Of a stretch of DNA of 64,000 nucleotides, positions 46,520 to 57,079 are shown one piece after another. Positions within the stretch are counted from its first letter, which is position 1; each line of letters opens with the position of its first letter. Source of the DNA: Gordius sp. MW1 (taxonomy: Eukaryota > Nematomorpha > Gordioida > Gordea > Gordiidae). The translations under genes and the position numbers were made by a program. The DNA lies in NCBI GenBank assembly GCA_964036665.1, contig OZ038528.1, positions 24,539,245 to 24,603,244 on the forward strand, read 5' to 3'. The notes under the pieces are model-generated. The model worked only from the letters and a program-made list of their open reading frames with translations. It did not search any database and was not told where the DNA came from.

Positions 46520-47045
46520 ACAAAAAATCAAAAATAAAATTTTGAGTTTTTCCTATAATAATACCCTTGCAGATTATACACCCGATGAAGGAAAATCAAT
46601 ATCTCCAATTACAATACAAACAGCAAGTCGGATATGCAGGAAAATTCAATCATTCAACATTACAGGGGAAATAAGAATTTTAGAAGAGTTTAATTCAATT
46701 ATAACCCCTAGTCAAAAAACATATGATCAATTTCTTGCGTCATTCCCCTTAGCCATTCGACTTAACCTTAGAATCCTCAGAAACTAGGAAAGCTATCCAT
46801 TACTTCCCAATTGACTCTGCTACAGGTTTGGATGGTATCAAACCAATTTATCTTTAAAATCTTATTAAAATTGAAAATATCATTTCTTCAATTCTACTGG
46901 CTGTATTAACTTAATTGTGCAATTTAATTCTTAATGGCAACATTTTTCAGGAGGTCCGACAATTAATCTTTGGGCCAAGTTTCTTGTTATTTTAAAACAA
47001 AACTTTAAGACCGATCGCCATCGGCGGAATTCCAGAAAATCATAT
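46520..47045 (+). pseudogene. LINE reverse-transcriptase N-terminal part
   Basis: The frame 46542-46787 (YNNTLADYTPDEGKSISPIT then QTASRICRKIQSF) leads into a degraded stretch reading SATGLDGIKP and, after further breaks, KTLRPIAIGGI. The G-L-D-G and L-R-P-I-A-I-G motifs are typical of the region before the LINE polymerase palm. It supplies the part missing from the truncated copy at 12775-14524, probably from the same family. Confidence 0.55.
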
Positions 47046-47103
47046 CTAAAATTGTAGGCAAATAAATCAAGCATAATTTACCCTAATCTCTAATACCTTA
47101 TCC

Positions 47104-47217
47104 ATGGGCGTAGCCAGGAGAGGGCAGGAAGAAGGGGCGCCCCCCCCCCTAAATGACGAAAAAAAATTTCAATGCAAAAATTCTTAAAAATTAAAAAAAT
47201 AAATGTTTTTTCAGTTA
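47104..47217. mobile_element. Half of a GGGCGTAGCCAG-family MITE
   Basis: CCATGGGCGTAGCCAGG starts the element and a GGGCGCCCCCCCCCC tract follows, but the right end is lost where the next LINE fragment begins. Confidence 0.45.
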
Positions 47218-47476
47218 TGACCCCATGGCGCTTGCAAGGATCTTATAAAGGCTTTGGCTTTATTCAACGAAACAGGCGATCCCCTCCCTCTTAATATTCA
47301 CCAGCATTTTTAATGAAACAATCAATGGCAATTTAAATCGCTAAATTTAATTTCAAACTTTGTTTAAATTCCTGGCCCCTTTCCAAAAGAGGAAGATGAA
47401 GTCACATTACTATAAAAATGTTTTTTAATGTTATTATTATATTAAACTATTGTAGAATTTAATATTATATTTAGAT
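47218..47476 (+). pseudogene. Second LINE 3'-end fragment
   Basis: GTTATGACCCCATGGCGCTTG matches 14143-14163, then GATCCCCTCCCTC, AATCAATGGCAATTT and AAAGAGGAAGATGAAG follow in the same order as at 14288-14411. It ends directly at the Helitron. Confidence 0.65.
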
Positions 47477-47477
47477 A

Positions 47478-47804
47478 CTAGATGAACCCGGTAAACGTTG
47501 TTTTGCCATTTACCCGGGTGTATTAAATTATGTTGGAATTTTAGGGCATATATGATGATAAAGCGGTTATTGAAGTAAAAATAAAGTTTGATGTCTATAT
47601 GTTCTACTTCTATAGTTCTATTTCCGTATACAGTGCAACGCGTACGAAAACTCGACTGGACCGATTTGGCTCGAACAAATCTTAAACCATGTTCCGGAGT
47701 GTCAGGAATAAACTGTGAAATTTTGAGCCAAATCGGTCTGTTAGTTTTCCAAACTGGTGGCGGCATATAAACACACACACATAGTTTCATTTTTATATAT
47801 AAGA
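47478..47804 (-). mobile_element. Complete short non-autonomous Helitron
   Basis: On the minus strand it starts TCTTATATATAAAAATGAAA and ends CCGGGTTCATCTAG (CTAG at 47481-47478). The flanking bases are A on the 5' side and T on the 3' side, the A|TC...CTAG|T arrangement of Helitron insertion. It lacks coding capacity (327 bp). The hairpin near the 3' end is formed by CCCGGGTAAATGGC and GTTTGCCGGG-type sequence. It is nearly the same as the copy at 37993-38331. Confidence 0.9.
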
Positions 47805-49065
47805 TATATCAATTTACTACCTTTATCTCTTAAAAAAAATTAGATTTTTCAGTTGTCATATTAGAGTTAACGACGACAATTAAAATTGAAGTTTTAAATT
47901 TATTTAAACATTTTTTACTATAGAATTGATCCTTATTTCAACAATTTGTTTCCTATGCAATTTATAGTAATAAAACCTTTCGAAATTAGTTTTAATTAAA
48001 GACAGATGTTTTTTAAAAAAATTTATGGTTTATTATATTTTAGTGCCTATGTGTTACTCAACTTACAAATGAGTTAACACTTTGCTAAGCTTTGACAATG
48101 CAACATTAAATAAATTATACAAACATATATACTTAGAGAGTCATGCATAACTTTCAATTCTCCAGCGTTAATACACAGCCAAGTATCACAAAGTACCAAA
48201 GGCCTTAATGAAGAAATTAAGTCTCATTCCCTAGGTGGTACACATTAGGACCAGGCTGTTCCCTCACCAAAACAAAGGGGGGAAGTTTTGGCTAAATAGA
48301 CTCGGTTTCCGTTCAGCCTTTTTATCGAGCCGTCTATTCAATGATGGGTTTATATCAACCAGGGGTTTAGCCCCTGGAGAGAAAAGGGAAATGGGGGTCA
48401 GAGGGCTCGACCCACGACACTCCTCCGAAACTCCTCAAATTACGACATTAAAATAACTAATTTTAGCAATAATGTACTAATCAGTTACAACTTAAATCCC
48501 ACAGATTGGATAAAAGTAGTGGTAAAAATGAGAGTCTCATTTAATAACCGGCCAAAGGTTTGTTGCTTACAATTATACTTTACAAAAATTTCAATTGTTG
48601 GACTATTACTTACCAATTGATATGAACCCTAACAACGATTGGGCAGTGTTGCGTTGACACTAGTACAAGTATGAGTGGGGGGGGGAGATGAGTTATGTAA
48701 GGGCATTAGGCCCGCACGCTTGCTTACAGTCAAGCGACAAGGGGGTTGAAAGTCGAGGATTTATAATGAGGGGGGTGGGGGAGAATGCTATGCAGGTGAT
48801 GGATTTTACTCAGTCAAATGATTACGATCTAACCAATGGGTCACAAAAAAATTATATTTCTGGCCAAAAAGTAAACCATTGACATCAACAAAATGATAAA
48901 TTTTACCAAAAAAGTCACAAAAATTTAAGGATTAAGTGTGGCCCTGCAAAAGGATCAAATGGTTGGTCTTTGGAGGCAGAACCTAGCATATTAAATTGCT
49001 TGAGAGGCGAGTCGAAGCAGAAAAATTTGTTGAAGCATTGCAGATAGCCTGAGAAGTAAATTCAG
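47805..49065. other. Unassigned stretch
   Basis: No gene was recognised. A somewhat G+C-richer patch at 48235-48440 (GTTTAGCCCCTGGAGAG) has an open frame of 73 codons, but its residues and context give no support. Purine-rich runs occur at 48670-48790. Confidence 0.35.
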
Positions 49066-49792
49066 TAGCGTAGTGAAGGGGGGGTTTTCGGGTTAGGACC
49101 CCCCCCCCCATTGACAAGAAAATGATTTTTTTTTAAATTATACTGAAAAAAATTAATAGGAGTCTTGTGTGTGTTGAGCATATAGAAATAATATATTATC
49201 TTAATTAATATGATTTAATTTTAGATGAAACCTACTAATTATATTATTATTTATACAAAAAATTGTGTCCCGAGTGCGTTTTTCTAATAAGAAGAAATTT
49301 GATTCTTAATTATTTCTCTAAAAAACTATCTCAACCTCTAAATTAAACGAGGAAGATGCTGATACAAGCCAAATTTTAGCAGCGAGGCGAACTTGGGCTT
49401 TTTTAAACGGTCCCGGGCGGGACAATTATTGGTTCTGGTGAGAAATTTAACCCTAAAAGGCCAATGCAAGTGTTTAGTTTGAACACTGGCCCTAATTAGG
49501 GCAAAGGGAAAAATTGAAAAGACCTCTTTGCAATTTGCGTCACTAAAGATATTATTCATGCATTTTTGACCAAAAACCCCTCATAGATATTGAATTTATA
49601 TAATTTTAATAGGTTTTGTTTAACCGAAATTATTTGACACAATATTTAAACCCCCTCCACCCCTTAATTAGATAGTCCCACCTCCGTCACTAATGTTTAT
49701 AAGCTTATTTTGTTAAATAGTATCACGGGAATTTTTTTTGAACCCCCCCCCCTCCATGAGGCAATCCTGGCTACGCCTATGAGTAAATCGAA
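49066..49792. repeat. Decayed MITE-like segment with GTAGCGTAGTG / CTGGCTACGCC ends
   Basis: CAGTAGCGTAGTGAAGGGG at the left and CAATCCTGGCTACGCCTATG at the right are the usual family ends, 727 bp apart, with other material (including C9-C10 runs) between. Likely one element interrupted by others. Confidence 0.4.
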
Positions 49793-49879
49793 GCAGATAG
49801 CAGATTTAATAGAAGCAATTGCTACTACAATATTTTCTCATATTATATATCATAAATAAATTAAGAACTCTGCCGCCCT

Positions 49880-50330
49880 CTCTTTTTTTTGTCTCGTTGG
49901 TTTGCCCCCCCCCCTTTTACCCACTTTCTCACCCCTCCCCCCCCCCCCCCCTTTTATTTTTTTATTCTCTTTCACGGGGGGGGGGGGGGGAAGCAGAGTT
50001 CCCCCACTTTTTTTGTAAGACGAAAAAGAAGTGGGGGCAAATCACCCCCCTCCCCCCGGGTGAGGGGTGCCCTCGGGTGAGAAAAAAGGTTTAAAATAAG
50101 TGGCAAACTACCTCCCTCCCCCGAAGAAAGAGGGTAAAAAAGGGAAGGGGGCAAATCACTCTCCCCCCTCCGCTGAGAAAAATGGTAAAAAGGGGGTGCT
50201 CCCGGGTGAGGTTAAAAACAGGAGGCAAATTACGCCCCCCCCCTCTGGAAAAAAAGGGTAAAAAGGGAGGAGGCAAACCACCCTCCCCCCCTCTTGGGGG
50301 CCTATCAACTGCACAAAAAAGGGAGGGGGC
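49880..50330. repeat. Diverged tandem array of G-run/C-run units
   Basis: Units of about 60-65 bp share a pattern GGTAAAAAGGGAGGAGGCAA then AATCACCCTCCCCCCTC. At least five are visible, with mononucleotide runs of 8-14 G or C. The unit is self-complementary (GGGAGGGG versus CCCTCCCC), so each could form a hairpin. All reading frames here are repeat artefacts. Confidence 0.65.
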
Positions 50331-50351
50331 AAAGTTCTTAATTTGTTTTAT

Positions 50352-50590
50352 GTATATAATATAGTATGAGCAAATATTGTTAGTTACTCAATCGTGGCAA
50401 ATAGCAAATGTATTCTCTATCTGCTCAAGTTTACTGCTCGGGCAATCTGCTAATGCATGAACAGATTTTGCTGCTTCGACTCGCCTCTCGAGCATTTTAA
50501 TATGCTACTCTTCTGCCTAGTGCAGCGAGCACCGCTAACGAGCATATTAAACAGCTGAGTGTGCATGCTCGCGTTTGGAGTTGAACTTGA
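50352..50590. repeat. Dispersed repeat, copy 2 (first at 36825-37075)
   Basis: Starts at GTATGAGCAAATATTGTTAG and runs through CTGCTCAAGTTTACTGCTCG and CGCCTCTCGAGCATTTTAAT. Similarity to the first copy is plain but gapped. Confidence 0.55.
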
Positions 50591-50633
50591 AGCTAGTTAA
50601 CAATTTAACAAATGTGTACAATTAAAATATTAA

Positions 50634-51239
50634 CCCTCGAGAGTATACCTAAAAATTCCGAACGCGAGAGTATTCGTGGGGTATAACTCTACCCCACTTT
50701 TTAACTTCCTATAACTTTTAAAGTATTCCTTTAAAACCTTTGAAAGTTTCAACATATGTTAATAAAGGTCTTAAGATTGATGGTATAAATTTTGATATAA
50801 ATCTAATTAACATTACAAAACTTATTAACCATTTTCTGGACCCCCATTTATATTTTGGTTATTTTAGAGCTTCCCCTCATTTTACCTCTTGACATCATAT
50901 ACCTTACATTAAATCAAAATAAACGTGATTTTTTATTAAAAGAATTTTCAAAATGTATTAAAATAACAAATTGTAAAAGATATTTTATACATACATTTTT
51001 TCATATAGAAAAAAACTTACGTGAGAGTATTCGTGGGGTATAACAGAACCCCACGAGCCAAAAAGCTGCTATATTTTGAAAAGCATTAAGCCAAAACCTA
51101 TGAAATTTTCACCTAACCTAGTTTTTGATAAAATATTAAGCTACTGAAAAGGCCAGATCCATTAGACTTAAATTGCGTTTTATATTTAAATTTATAATTT
51201 GCGTGGGATATCAAAATACCCCACGAATACTCTCGAGGG
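50634..51239. mobile_element. piggyBac-type MITE
   Basis: The ends CCCTCGAGAGTAT and ATACTCTCGAGGG are perfect inverted copies, flanked on both sides by TTAA (50630-50633 and 51240-51243). CCCT termini in a TTAA site are the mark of piggyBac-superfamily elements. The motif GAGAGTATTCGTGGGGTATA occurs twice more inside, near 50664 and 51024, and inverted in the right end, giving small GTGGGG/CCCCAC hairpins. No transposase frame; 606 bp. Confidence 0.85.
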
Positions 51240-51861
51240 TTAATAACCATAAATCCCTATCATCGTTATTCCTTTAATTTTAAGTACACTTGCTTGACTA
51301 AACATATTATATAGTGTAATTTGTTACACTATACTTTTTTTAACCATTATCTTTACAATGGTTTTTTTAATAAACAAACCTCACTTATAAATCAAAACTT
51401 TAAAAGGAATAACGATATACCTATATTTCCATTTTTATTTCTCATAGATAAATTTTTCGCTTTAACTGTACTCGCGGATTGTGTTATTTTCAATTAATTC
51501 TGTATTTTAACCAAATAATTTAAAAGCCTTCATTTGACCAAATTTCAATTTGTTTTTTTTATCTCTTCATTTTAATACTATAGATTTTGGTCAATGACAT
51601 GATTATTATACACGCTGCCCAAAGATTTTTTCTCTACTTTGCTGAACATTATCATTCATAGGCGTAACTAGGATTTCCTCAAGGGAGGGGTTATAAAATT
51701 ATTAAGGTTAAATTTTTTTGTAACTATTTTTTTGGATAAAAAGTGTTCCCTAAACGTTTAAAGTGACATTAGCTTAAAAATCATAAAATACTAAAAGTAC
51801 AATTCCAACTAATATTTATTTTTATTAAATATACAATATAAAAATTATATAAATTTTTCGG

Positions 51862-53092
51862 GATAAAGAAATAAGTACTTTATTTAAATATCCAATTAAA
51901 GTAAATTGTATGCGAGAACAAAGTCTCTCTGTTCTGGTGTATATAAAATTCCTTTATATACACATATATTAATTGAAATCAATTAAGTTTAGTGTTGCCT
52001 CCGCGAGGTATAAACAAATCAATTATATATAGTGGTGATACCTCGAGGTATGCTTGGTGGTCAATTAAATCAATTAAGACAATGAACGCAACAAATAGTC
52101 TCCTTCGTAGAAGTGGAGCGTTATATAAAATTGAAAAATTTCTTAATTGATGTAAAGTATGTGTAAGGGATGTTCGTAATACTAGCCAGTTTTAAAGTAT
52201 GTGTAAGGGATGATCGTAATACTAGCCAGTTTTCTACCGCCTACCATGGTTGTTAGTGAAGTGGCCGAGGTGTGAGTTGTGTGTGTGTCGTTGTGGTGCT
52301 ATCCAATATATTAATAAGTTACATGCCTCGGGCAGAGGTATCTATATTGGAATCGCAATCGTCCATCAACTAAACCGGTAAGCGGTGGTGAGAACGTTGG
52401 TAGTAGGTGTTATTGTTTTTGTCGAACGTAGTATTTGCTCGTTGCAAGAGGCCATGTGGTGTTGATGTTGAGATGGGTTTTTCGATTAGGGCCATGCGAA
52501 GAGCAGTGGTTGGGCAGCAGTGGTTGGGCGTTCGGCAGACTTTGTTGTTGTCTATGTAGAGATGTAGCAGGGCATCAAGGTCTTTTTGTCGTAGTAGTAA
52601 TCAGATAGGAAGGCATAGCAGTCGGACACGCAGATTTCGATATTTAGAAGTTGACGTGTTTGGTTGTTCGGCTCGATCGTGTCTTTACAATATTTGTATT
52701 GGCTGCCAGATTGACTAAGGAGTGCCCAATATCTAAATTTCATAATTTTAACACAAAAAAAAACCAAGACGCCGTTGCTTAAGGGCGTATTCTGGGGGAG
52801 GGAAAAAAACGGCTCCCCCGAAATGCGGGGTCACCAATTTCGGGTTAATAAATAACACAAGGATAAAGTAATAAGTACTTTATTAAATATCCAATTAAAG
52901 TAAATTGTATGCGAGAACAAAGTCTCTCTGTTCTGGTGTATATAAAATTCCTTTATATACACATATATTAATTGAAATCAATTAAGTTTAGTGTTGCCTC
53001 CGCGAGGTATAAACAAATCAATTATATATAGTGGTGATACCTCGAGGTATGCTTGGTGGTCAATTAAATCAATTAAGACAATGAACGCAACA
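51862..53092 (-). mobile_element. Miniature LTR retrotransposon (TRIM-like)
   Basis: Two near-identical direct repeats, 51862-52093 and about 52845-53092, share more than 220 bp, for example GTATGCGAGAACAAAGTCTC and GATACCTCGAGGTATGC. Read on the minus strand, the LTR starts TGTTGCGTTC. Just inside the right copy is TGGTGACCCCGC (52836-52825), a primer-binding-like site, before a GC-rich hairpin. The internal part is only about 750 bp with no pol domains; a 65-residue minus-strand frame (52767-52552) has no clear Gag features. Such short non-coding LTR elements are called TRIMs and need help from another element. Confidence 0.75.
52152..52231. repeat. Two-copy 41-bp tandem repeat inside the TRIM
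   Basis: TAAAGTATGTGTAAGGGATG followed by TTCGTAATACTAGCCAGTTT is repeated at once with a single change (ATCG for TTCG). Confidence 0.85.
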
Positions 53093-53159
53093 AATTAAAA
53101 ATCATGGGAGGGGTTTTAACCCGAAAACCACACCCTCCCTACGCCAATGATTATCATTG

Positions 53160-54240
53160 ACTTATATTCACCTGTAATTTGTGCACTTTTGTCACCCATT
53201 TATGGCGCTAAATATCGCACTTTAACTAAATCTTTTAAAAATGTTATAAATCTAATTATGCAAAAATAAACATTTAATGTCGTACTACCACTTGATAATA
53301 AATGTTTATTGAAAAGATTCTATATTATATTTATATCTATCCAAAGGACGAATGCGTGTTATAATGATATTTAATCAAAAGGGTGGGACAACAATATCTT
53401 GGGTAAGCGTTAAACGATATCAATATTATCTGTGGGTGGTGAAATATAAGTGCGAAAAATAGGCGAGATTGGGTGATATGCAATATCTTCGCTCGTTTCT
53501 TCCCAATATACAGCCGATTCATGCGCCGTCCTTCCTAGCTCATTTGCGTAAGTCATCTGCGTAAACTTTAAGTGATGTGTGCATACTTAACTAAACAAAT
53601 TAACTTCATTATATTCGATATGTGCATACTTAAACTAATTAAAGTTTTAACATTTAAACAAATATATTTACACTACAACAATGCCTTTTCCAATTATTAA
53701 GTTAAATAATATCTATTTACATAATATAGCATTAAATTTTTTTACATTATAAACTCTCTTAAAGATGACCAAAGTTCTTTCATATATGTCTTATAACTAG
53801 GTACTAATTTATTTAGCTACTAAAGGGCCAAACCAAAGCAACGCTTGGCCTGTCACAGCTAGTTTTTTTTATAAAAGCTTCTTTGATTATAATTGAAGGG
53901 TTATATGTAGAGCCCTGCAAAATGAAATTTCTTATGCCCGAGCCCAACTTCACAATTTTTATTTTTTTCGAGCCCGGCGAAAGCCCGAAAGATTTTCTTT
54001 ATTTTTGGGTCCGACCCGAGCCCCACCCGATTTTTTAAATACAATTTTCAAGAATATATTTTTGAAAATTATTTTGGCATTTAAAATTAAATGCATTTTG
54101 TTATTACTCGTATTTACAACTAGAATAAGTTTAAACGAAAATTTTTTTCACTTGTTACAATTTAAACTTTATAAAAAATTAATATATTTTATTCAAATTA
54201 ATTAATAAAAGTATCACATGGGTCAAATACATTGGTAAAT
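53160..54240. other. A+T-rich stretch; decayed GGGCC-rich element near its end
   Basis: No gene was supported. At 53907-54015 TAGAGCCCTGCAAAATG, GAGCCCGGCGAAAGCCCG and CCCGAGCCCCACCCGA form a patch like hAT-type repeats seen also near 27060, 28000, 58650 and 63830. Confidence 0.35.
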
Positions 54241-54470
54241 ATAAAACTCGGGCCTTCGGCCCTCGTGGGAAGAAGAAGTGGGGAATGGGAGTAGGGGAAG
54301 AGAATGGGGGAAGGGAAGGGGGAACTATTCTATACTCTGTATAAAAGTAGCATATTTGCTAAGCAATTTATGGGCGAGAAAGGTGGGAAGGGGCGAGAAA
54401 GGTGGGAAGGGGCGAGATTGCCTATAGGGGGGTATTAAATGCAAAATGATTAGTTAATTATTAAAACAAA
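54241..54470 (-). repeat. Arm 2 of the 200-bp inverted repeat pair
   Basis: Inverse of 45200-45400, beginning CTCGGGCCTTCGGCCCTCG and ending in GCAAAATGATTAGTTAATTA. The copy carries an extra duplication of GGGCGAGAAAGGTGGGAAG. Confidence 0.7.
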
Positions 54471-54800
54471 TTTTGCATTTAATTAAAAATAAATTGGCCT
54501 CCCCGGGTATCGAACCTACTTTCAAGCGGTTTCAGTGGTAAACACGACGAAAAGCGTGACAATACATTCGGTGCAAGACATTCGGTGCGTGACAAGACAT
54601 CGGAAAATGGAAAGTGAGCCCATAAATTGCATATTGAATCTAGAGGGGAGGGGCAGCAACTCTTGCCTGCCCTCCGCCCTTGGCTAAGCCCATTCGGCTA
54701 ATCCTAGTATAATTCAATTTGCTGGCTTTTTACATTATTAATAAGACTCTTAAATAATTTGGATTTAAGGGCCCTCTAGAGTATTTAAGTGAATTTGGAA

Positions 54801-54915
54801 AATTTTAAATCACTGAGTTTAGGTAATTTTAATTATCCTTGATAATGTGTAAAAATTTTAAATCACGAAAAGAAATGAGTTTAGGTAATTTTAACTATCC
54901 TTGATAATGTGTAGA
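54801..54915. repeat. Two-copy tandem repeat of about 65 bp
   Basis: AAATTTTAAATCAC, GAGTTTAGGTAATTTTAA and TATCCTTGATAATGTGTA appear in order twice in succession; the second copy has an insertion of AAAAGAAAT. Confidence 0.7.
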
Positions 54916-55020
54916 GAAACTTAAATTTAATTAAAAAACGAGGAAAAAAATATTTTCGTCTTCCTTAAATTAATAATTTTATAAACCAAAAAAATATTTA
55001 AACGAATTCATAATGTTCTA

Positions 55021-55170
55021 TGGTGGATCAAGGAGGGGCGGCTGCCCCCTATAAATCCAAAAACTCTTTTAAGTTGTAAAATATTAGCTAAATTATTATC
55101 AAAAAATATTATTTTACCTGTCACGTAATCATTTTTGCCTCCCACAAATTCCTATGCTGGCTAGGCCCAT
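55021..55170. mobile_element. MITE of the GGGCGTAGCCAG family
   Basis: The left end is degenerate (TGGTGGATCAAGGAGGGGCG), the right end is TGCTGGCTAGGCCCAT. The body has GGCTGCCCCCTATAAATCC and AAATTATTATC-type text in common with the copy at 63313. Confidence 0.5.
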
Positions 55171-55365
55171 TTTATATATGAAAGATTATTTGCATTGTTG
55201 CATTTTACAGTAACCCTGTATGACGTCATGAAGTAGGGATGATTTTGGGGGTCATACTAATTGTGGATGTAATTCCTAAACACCTGATCAAATAACCAAA
55301 ATAGTATACTAATTTACTGATTAAAGTTAAAGTATTATGCTTTCAAAATTGATTTTACATTATAG

Positions 55366-55454
55366 AAAGTGAGGAGGAAAAACCAAAAAATACTGTGCCT
55401 GCGTGTGTCGTGGTGGCAATGACTTATTTTTATTTTCAAATTGTTGATGTTTAG
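55366..55454 (+). CDS. Possible terminal coding exon, unrecognised
   Basis: After an acceptor-like CATTATAG, one frame reads ESEEEKPKNTVPACVVVAMT then YFYFQIVDV and a TAG. A 130-bp upstream stretch could hold an intron and a small first exon (MILGVILIVD before GTAATT), but the phases do not agree with this frame, so the link is unproven. Confidence 0.25.
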
Positions 55455-56020
55455 ATCACAATACAAGATAGTGGGGGGAATATCAATAATGTCAAGTCAG
55501 CGGTGGGCGGATAAGAGGGTAAGATAGGGGTAGGGTTCCAAATAATCGATAAAATCTCAATCGCTCATATCAAGTATGTAAATAGTCAACTAATGTTAGT
55601 AACTTAATTAACTTCTTTATATACTTCTGTAAACTTTCAAGCAAAACTAGGCAAAATTAAATAAAATTTAAGTTTAGGTCGGTATAATTGCAAGTAAATT
55701 AAATGAAATAATAAGGAAATTATAGCCATATTTATATGTTTAAAAAACTTTGAATGGGTAAAATCATAAGTGGCTAAGAATTTTATAGGGCTTAGGGCAC
55801 GAGTTAAAATAAATCTCAAGTTTTATGTTGATTACATTTTGGTGTTGACGAGTCATTAAGCTATTTTTCCTAAATTTACTTATAAAAACATATTTTCTAA
55901 TTTTTATTTAGCACCTTATTTTAACATATAATCAAAGAGTTTAATCTAGCCTTTATGTAAATCGGTGCGAAAGAACAGAAATTTTATGATGTGTATGATG
56001 TGTATGATGTGTATGATGTG

Positions 56021-56652
56021 TATGTATGTATGTATGTATGTATGTATGTATGTATGTATGTATGTATGTATGTATGTATGTATGTATGTATGTATGTATG
56101 TATGTATGTATGTATGTATGTATGTATGTATGTATGTATGTATGTATGTATGTATGTATGTATGTATGTATGTATGTATGTATGTATGTATGTATGTATG
56201 TATGTATGTATGTATGTATGTATGTATGTATGTATGTATGTATGTATGTATGTATGTATGTATGTATGTATGTATGTATGTATGTATGTATGTATGTATG
56301 TATGTATGTATGTATGTATGTATGTATGTATGTATGTATGTATGTATGTATGTATGTATGTATGTATGTATGTATGTATGTATGTATGTATGTATGTATG
56401 TATGTATGTATGTATGTATGTATGTATGTATGTATGTATGTATGTATGTATGTATGTATGTATGTATGTATGTATGTATGTATGTATGTATGTATGTATG
56501 TATGTATGTATGTATGTATGTATGTATGTATGTATGTATGTATGTATGTATGTATGTATGTATGTATGTATGTATGTATGTATGTATGTATGTATGTATG
56601 TATGTATGTATGTATGTATGTATGTATGTATGTATGTATGTATGTATGTATG
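56021..56652. repeat. Perfect (TATG)158 microsatellite
   Basis: The tetranucleotide TATG repeats without a single interruption for 632 bp. It is preceded by an imperfect GTGTATGAT-type trinucleotide-shifted run (about 55986-56020). All three forward frames are open, giving meaningless Met-Tyr-Val-Cys polymers. A repeated sequence with Helitron-like features follows directly (56660 onward). Confidence 0.98.
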
Positions 56653-56659
56653 TGGATAG

Positions 56660-56930
56660 GGATTGAAACTACCGGCCCTATTCGAGTGAAAATTTAGCCA
56701 TAGATGCCCAGAGCGGCCAGGGGTAAAATAGCTTTTTCTGAATCCTAAAATTACTTTTAGTTTTAAAAATATCGGACATTTCGTTTTAAAAAGGGCTAAA
56801 CTCTGAAACTACCGCCCCGATTCGAGCGAAAATTTAGCCGTAGATGCCCAGGGCGGCCAGGGGTAAAATAGCTTTTTCAGATTCCATAAATACCTTTTCG
56901 TTTTAATATCGAACATTTCCCGGCCAGTTT
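56660..56930. repeat. Two-copy direct repeat of about 145 bp beside the TATG array
   Basis: TTGAAACTACCGGCCCTATTC and CTGAAACTACCGCCCCGATTC start two units. Both go on to GAAAATTTAGCC, TAGATGCCCAG and GCGGCCAGGGGTAAAATAGC and end with a TTTTAGTTTTA/ATATCGAACATTT part. Similar text is known next to (GTAT)n runs at the 5' ends of insect Helitrons, so this may be a Helitron relic; that link is an inference. Confidence 0.6.
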
Positions 56931-57079
56931 CATTTATATCATCATCTACAATAATGACATCATAAATACAAGGTTGAAGTTTTCTCGAATTAAATATTTA
57001 AAAGTATAATAAAAATGTTACAGCATACGGTCAAAATGATTTTAAATTAAATAAATAAATTTTATCAAAGGTATTAACA

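Larger units (their letters stand above)
51656..53152. mobile_element. GGGCGTAGCCAG-family MITE split by an LTR element
   Basis: The left end CATAGGCGTAACTAGGATTT (from 51657) and right end CCCTCCCTACGCCAATG (about 53135) belong together. The miniature LTR element occupies 51862-53092 between them. Confidence 0.5.

Noticed and set aside
48235..48456. 73-codon plus-strand frame
   Set aside because: Residues give no family pattern, there is no splice or start context, and the stretch has no relatives in the window.
50182..50364. Open frames in the G-run/C-run array
   Set aside because: Overlapping Pro/Gly/Lys-rich frames occur on both strands only because of the repeat units.
55965..56697. 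Long open frames of more than 220 codons over the TATG array
   Set aside because: They are pure Met-Tyr-Val-Cys repeats in all three frames, a result of the 4-bp repeat having no stop codon in any frame.
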